NCBI GenBank assembly: GCA_910591455.2
Contig: OU342817.1
Location: 12,434,415-12,498,414 of the forward strand
Direction of reading: 5' to 3'
Length of the DNA stretch: 64,000 nucleotides
From: Pholis gunnellus
Lineage: Eukaryota; Chordata; Actinopteri; Perciformes; Pholidae
Shown: positions 53,628 to 64,000 of the stretch, piece after piece
How the letters are laid out: each line of letters begins with the position of its first letter
Numbering within the stretch: the first letter of the stretch is position 1
The notes under the pieces: model-generated
The model's input: the letters and a program-made list of their open reading frames with translations, nothing else
Database searches by the model: none
Told to the model about the DNA's origin: nothing
Position numbers and translations under genes: made by a program

Positions 53628-55128
53628 ATGGTTTTTGAGAGGAAGATGATCTCGTACGACGACCCCGACGAGGAGGTACTGAAAAAAAGACCGATGTATT
53701 TGTATTTGTAGTCGCGTTGTGTATGTGTGTGTTTGGCCATGTTATGTTACACAACTCAGCGCTGTGACTCTGGTCAGTTTGTCGGTGTAACGAGTTCACT
53801 GTCATCTCTTTTGAAGACGTGTAGATATGAATGGTAGATGGAGCTTAAATTATAACACAAACTGTGCATGAGTTATAGTTTGAGATTTCTTGCTCGGCTT
53901 TATGATCGGTCCATTGTAAATGTTTGCTTGTAATTTGAGTTTTAATTGTATTATTTGTGGGTAGACGTAAGTAATACAGCCCATCTACAATTTCAAAACG
54001 TGTTCTGTCCAAACTAACTAAATGTCCTTTTTATTAATGTCCTTGACGAGGAGGAAGATGCGCCAGCTGAGGAAGAAGAGGCAGAGGAGGAAGAGGAGGA
54101 GGAGGAAGAGGAAGAAGACATGGTGGTAAGTTTGTTCTTCATAGAGCCCAATAAGATCTCACTTGCCACACACAGTTTTCTCAAACTAAATGTTGAAAGT
54201 TTGGACACTAGACATGTAAAATATCTTTAAAGGAATAAACCTGCACGGACAGAAATGCTGTGAGCAGAGTGATGTTTAGGTATACCACTATGTGACAGTA
54301 CAGAATCAGTGATGGACAGAGTAACTAAGTACCTTTACCCGAGTACAATATCTGATGTACTTGTACTTCAGTATCTACATTTTCAGCTGCTTTATACTTG
54401 TACTCCACTACATTCAGTGACGAATATTGTACTTTTTGTAACCACTATTTATCTGGTTTGCTTTAGTTACTTTGCAGATTCATATTATACATTATAATAA
54501 ACAAATTATGGTATATTATAGGAAAGATTAGATCAACTGTATTGACCCCCATGGGAAGTTCACAAGTTACCCATCAGTATATAAAGTAATTAAATTAGCC
54601 CCATCTTTACCTGCAGCATCAAAGTAATGTAGACATTAACGCACCAATCCAATAGTATCATTCACATTAGTGTGAAATGCACAGTTCTGCATGATTACTA
54701 CTTTTAAGTATATTTTGACTCAATTTTCCATAATATACCACATTTGTCCTTCTCAGGATCCTCTAGAAACGATACGAACCAAGTGTGAGCAGACTGAACA
54801 CTGTGTGCACTACAGGGAGCGTCTGGAGACCTGTGAAGCCAGAGTTGGCTCCAGATCCAGCACTGCTGAAGAATGCACAGAAGAACTTTTTGACTTCCTG
54901 CATGCACGGGATCATTGTGTAAGTGGCACAGAGGGTGGAAGTAGAGGAAAAATACCATGTGCCCCTCTTTTCCCATTTACTGCCCAGATGGCGTATAAGA
55001 AACCAGACTGCATGTGACTTGATTTTTTTAAAGCTAATTTGTTTACGTTTTTCTTCCAGTAGAGATGCTAATTATGTTCTCCTTTCTCTTTATAGGTGGC
55101 ACACAAGCTGTTCCATAACGTGAAATAA
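53628..55128 (+). CDS. uqcrh: Cytochrome b-c1 complex subunit 6 (complex III hinge protein)
   Basis: Four exons join in frame: 53628-53675, 54051-54125, 54757-54918 and 55096-55128, giving 105 aa (human UQCRH is 91). It is a small acidic intermembrane-space subunit of respiratory complex III that helps cytochrome c1 interact with cytochrome c. The N-terminal third is an almost unbroken Glu/Asp run (about residues 11-39), followed by VDPLETIRTKC and the conserved cysteine-bearing helical hairpin (Cys51, 57, 67, 81, 95) with EELFDFLHARDHCVAHKLF at the C-terminus. The extra length relative to human lies in the acidic run. The acceptor of exon 2 is ambiguous, since GAG repeats allow more than one AG, so the number of Glu residues could shift by one. 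A polyadenylation signal AATAAA lies at 55362-55367. Confidence 0.95.
54307..54720 (+). mobile_element. Truncated hAT-type repeat in uqcrh intron 2
   Basis: Starts CAGTGATGGACAGAGTAACT and continues with GTACTTGTACTTCAGTATCT and TATACTTGTACTCCACTACA, which I recognise as a very abundant teleost hAT-derived repeat that normally ends in CCACTG. The right terminal part is missing: the match fades at about TTAAGTATATTTTGACT, close to the exon 3 acceptor. Left end well placed, right end approximate. Confidence 0.65.
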
Positions 55129-56043
55129 CCCTCCTGACCAGCTCCACAATTAATTTAACTGTAAAATACTCAAGATTCATACTTGTGTAGATGGGGTAAG
55201 AAGCAGTCTGTCACATGTGAGTCACTGCTTGTCAGTAATGAGGGCATCAAAGAAGGGCTCAGATCACTCTCACTGGTCAGTTCACTTGCAAAAGCAAACA
55301 TGCTTCTCTGGCAATGCATATTTCTACTCAGGTTTGGCCATGGAGTCATTGTTCCAACTTAAATAAATGTTTTCTTTGGTATCCAGCATGCCTGAGTTGC
55401 ATCATTGTAACACTTGATAAAAATGGAAGTGATGGCCTGACTGTTGACTCAGGGCACAATTTATTCAGCCCTAGAGGATGTCTTTGGTTGTGGGTTTGAT
55501 ACAAGAGAAAATGTGTCAGCTGTCAGGGAACACCGTTTGGCAATATGTGACAAAGGGAGATAATACTACTTATACATGCAGCATTAGATACTATGGTATC
55601 AGAACACTTGGGGCCTAGTTCAGGGTAATGATGCCCTGTAGGTTTGCTGCCTCTTACATTTCACATACAACTCAGGTTGGGGAGTTACTTTTATATTTTA
55701 AGTTATCTGTTGGATTGGTGTGTGCGTGTGGTAGTAATGGTCAGGCACACAGAAGGCTCTATAACAAAATAATGATCCATAGAGATAAATGTTGGCTAAA
55801 ACTTTATTGGAATAAATACCAAAAATCATAATAAATTAAAAAAAATAAAAAGGCATAAAACCCCCCCAAAAATGACCAGAAGGTGGCAGTGTGACTTCAA
55901 GTGCTGTTTGTAGACAGTGATTGTAGATGTCTGGTTGCTTTCCTTTAAGAAAATCAAATTGTCCCAAGAGTAACACAAGAGGCTGATGACATGCGGATAA
56001 TTCATGCACACAGTGCACAATGTCACAGCAGATGTAGATTCAT
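55129..56043. other. Convergent 3' UTRs of uqcrh and pif1
   Basis: uqcrh probably ends shortly after AATAAA at 55362-55367. pif1, on the other strand, probably ends after its AATAAA (TTTATT on this strand at 55803-55808), leaving a 3' UTR of roughly 240 nt for each gene and about 400 bp between the two ends. No other feature is seen in between. Confidence 0.5.
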
Positions 56044-62308
<6,265 letters not shown>

Positions 62309-62592
62309 AGCACACACTTTCTGCCAAATACAAGAGTTCACATTGAATCAACAGTGAATCAGTTTGCGCAGGCGGTTTCAGACAGAGATTTAAACAATGT
62401 GCATGAAACGGTAAACACAGCGGTTTTTTAAAACTCCCTGAACTGCAGCGACGTCACGTCACCGCAGCTGTGCTTCATTTAATCAACACAATCATCTGCT
62501 ACTGCTAGATCATAATGAAACAATGAAACATAACTGCGTGAGCGAAATACACTTTAAATGTAGTGACTGGAACACTTTTATTCAGCTCATAC

Positions 62593-62700
62593 CTTTGTTT
62601 TTAAACAGATTACGTCCCAATCTTTGTCTCTCTCTTCCTTTCTCCGTGCAGCTCTCACTCTGTGAACGTGAACACGGATTTTCAAATTTTCGTTGCGTAA
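62593..62700 (-). other. pif1: Probable untranslated first exon of pif1
   Basis: The first coding exon is preceded on the minus strand by an acceptor (TTGTATTTGGCAG, just before AAAGTGTGTGCTATG), so a leader exon is expected. The segment ending AAAACAAAG at 62593, followed by the donor GTATGA, lies in the right place, directly downstream of the CCAAT-box cluster. The 5' end is not visible. Confidence 0.45.
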
Positions 62701-62835
62701 ATTCAGCCAATAGCTGAGCGACGCTCCGGGCCAATCAGGTAGAGGGGGTTTAATAACGTAGCCAATGAAAGAACGAGATGGGCCGTCCCCCGTGGCTGCG
62801 CCGACCAATCGCTGGTGTTATAACTGACGACGTCA
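62681..62835 (-). promoter_or_regulatory. pif1 promoter: four CCAAT boxes, CHR-like and CRE-like elements
   Basis: CCAAT lies at 62707-62711, 62731-62735, 62762-62766 and 62805-62809, all in the same orientation. TTTGAA on the minus strand (62686-62681) matches the CHR element. TGACGACGTCA at 62825-62835 contains two CRE half sites. Several CCAAT boxes at 24-43 bp spacing upstream of a CHR is the classic layout of late cell-cycle promoters, which suits a helicase reported to be cell-cycle regulated. Confidence 0.55.
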
Positions 62836-64000
62836 TATTTCTGTGAAATACACATGGCTATCCGGAAATAGCAAATCTCTTCACAATAACGGCTCCCAAG
62901 ATTCATTTAACATGAAATCTATTTTTGTTTTCTCTATTGGCAGAACTAATGTTTTTTTAATTAGTATTTTACCCTCACTGTGAAACTCCAGTATGCCTCT
63001 TGTAATTTCAACGACAACGATATGTTGTGTACAAAACACATGAAGAGTTTTATTGATTTTCCTAATGTTTGCTCTCTCTGAGAGGTCACAGTGATAATCT
63101 ACTGCTTGTTTTCTGGCCATATGGAGAGAATGAAAGGATGAAAGAGAGAAGGGGTGCTACAGTTTAATGTATTTGCAAAAAGAAACAAGCTCTGGGATCA
63201 TCAATAATTTATAATTAGAGGTGTGCAGTTGCAGTAAATCCTTAAAAATGCTGAACAAAAAGGAAAGGAACTGTCTGATTCTTCCTCATTATTTATTTTC
63301 TTACTCCAGTCAAACTCTGGATTAAATGATTTATGATTAAATATGCAAAGTGTGTCGACTACAAGGTCATTTTGGTACTGTACATTTAACACGGTCAAAA
63401 GGGGAACGGTTTTTTTCTTTTAAGTCTCAAGTCATCAGTCCAATGGTTTGCATTGGGGGGCATCATCCTTCATAGCCACAAACCATTCATCATCTTGACA
63501 AAGCTGTACTCCCTGTTCAACTGAGTGAAGCTTCCGAGAACCTGATGAGAGGTTCACAGTCATACCGGTTATTAGACAAGGTTGACTAAAGCAATACATT
63601 TTAAGGTGACTAACACCCTGATCTTTCAGTTGGGGGAGGAGGGTGCAATAAACTGTGACAGGTAGGGTGAGGACTAATCAACAGAGTGAGTCTGGTTCCG
63701 GTGAATGTCAGAGTACACACGTACACTGACAATCAGCTGGGATCTAGTAAATGTCTCCGGAAACCAAAAATGATGAGGAAGAAAAATAAATGGGGCACGA
63801 AAGCAAAACATGATCACAACCTTCCATAAACCTTTATACGCTTTAAAATATCGCCACTGCTTTGAAAGTTTTCAGTGGGTGACATGCAGACAAGCTTTTT
63901 GCAATGAAATTGTCGGTGTAAGTACAAAGCACAAGCAGTCAAGCTTAATATTCCACCGTTTTTTTATTATCTTTGAGTCATTTGCTAATTAGACTACACA
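62836..64000. other. Intergenic DNA beyond pif1
   Basis: AT-rich unique sequence; no gene, repeat family or RNA recognised. An ETS-like CCGGAAA lies at 62864-62870, near the pif1 promoter. Confidence 0.5.

Overview
This is a teleost fish genomic window, probably percomorph-like. The genes have many short introns, the noncoding DNA is full of long (CA)n/(GT)n microsatellites, and several dispersed repeat families that I associate with percomorph fish are present. Nothing prokaryotic is seen: no operons, tRNA genes, rRNA genes or CRISPR arrays.

Four protein-coding genes can be reconstructed exon by exon from splice sites and protein similarity, all in the right-hand 40% of the window. (1) dmbx1 (+, coding 40627-42698, 4 coding exons, 390 aa) is a K50 paired-like homeodomain transcription factor of the diencephalon and midbrain. 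A probable untranslated first exon ends near 37118. (2) nsun4 (-, 53332-50696, 8 exons, 401 aa) is the mitochondrial rRNA m5C methyltransferase. (3) uqcrh (+, 53628-55128, 4 exons, 105 aa) is the acidic hinge subunit of respiratory complex III. (4) pif1 (-, 62308-56044, 12 coding exons, 635 aa) is the PIF1 5'-3' DNA helicase. nsun4 and uqcrh are divergent, with only 295 bp between their start codons, so they probably share a promoter; both serve mitochondrial gene expression or respiration. uqcrh and pif1 converge tail to tail.

The left 36.8 kb and the 43-50.7 kb stretch have no recognisable protein-coding gene. They look like the gene desert expected around a developmental homeobox gene: microsatellites, purine-rich tracts, degenerate transposable elements, and intervals rich in TAATTA or GGATTA cores that could be enhancers. 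Two transposon insertions can be resolved to the base: a non-autonomous hAT element (2699-3386) inserted into an older dispersed repeat with an 8-bp target duplication (7/8 matching), and a 468-bp solo LTR (47748-48215) flanked by a perfect 4-bp duplication.

I found no clearly novel biological system. The best leads are the promoter architectures (four CCAAT boxes plus a CHR-like element at pif1; a YY1 motif over the nsun4 start codon), three splice donors abutted by CA or TG repeats, a cluster of three OTX-type sites upstream of dmbx1, a possible small ORF at 25554-25742, and the two resolved insertions. Identifications come from recall of protein families and repeat consensus sequences, because no search could be run.
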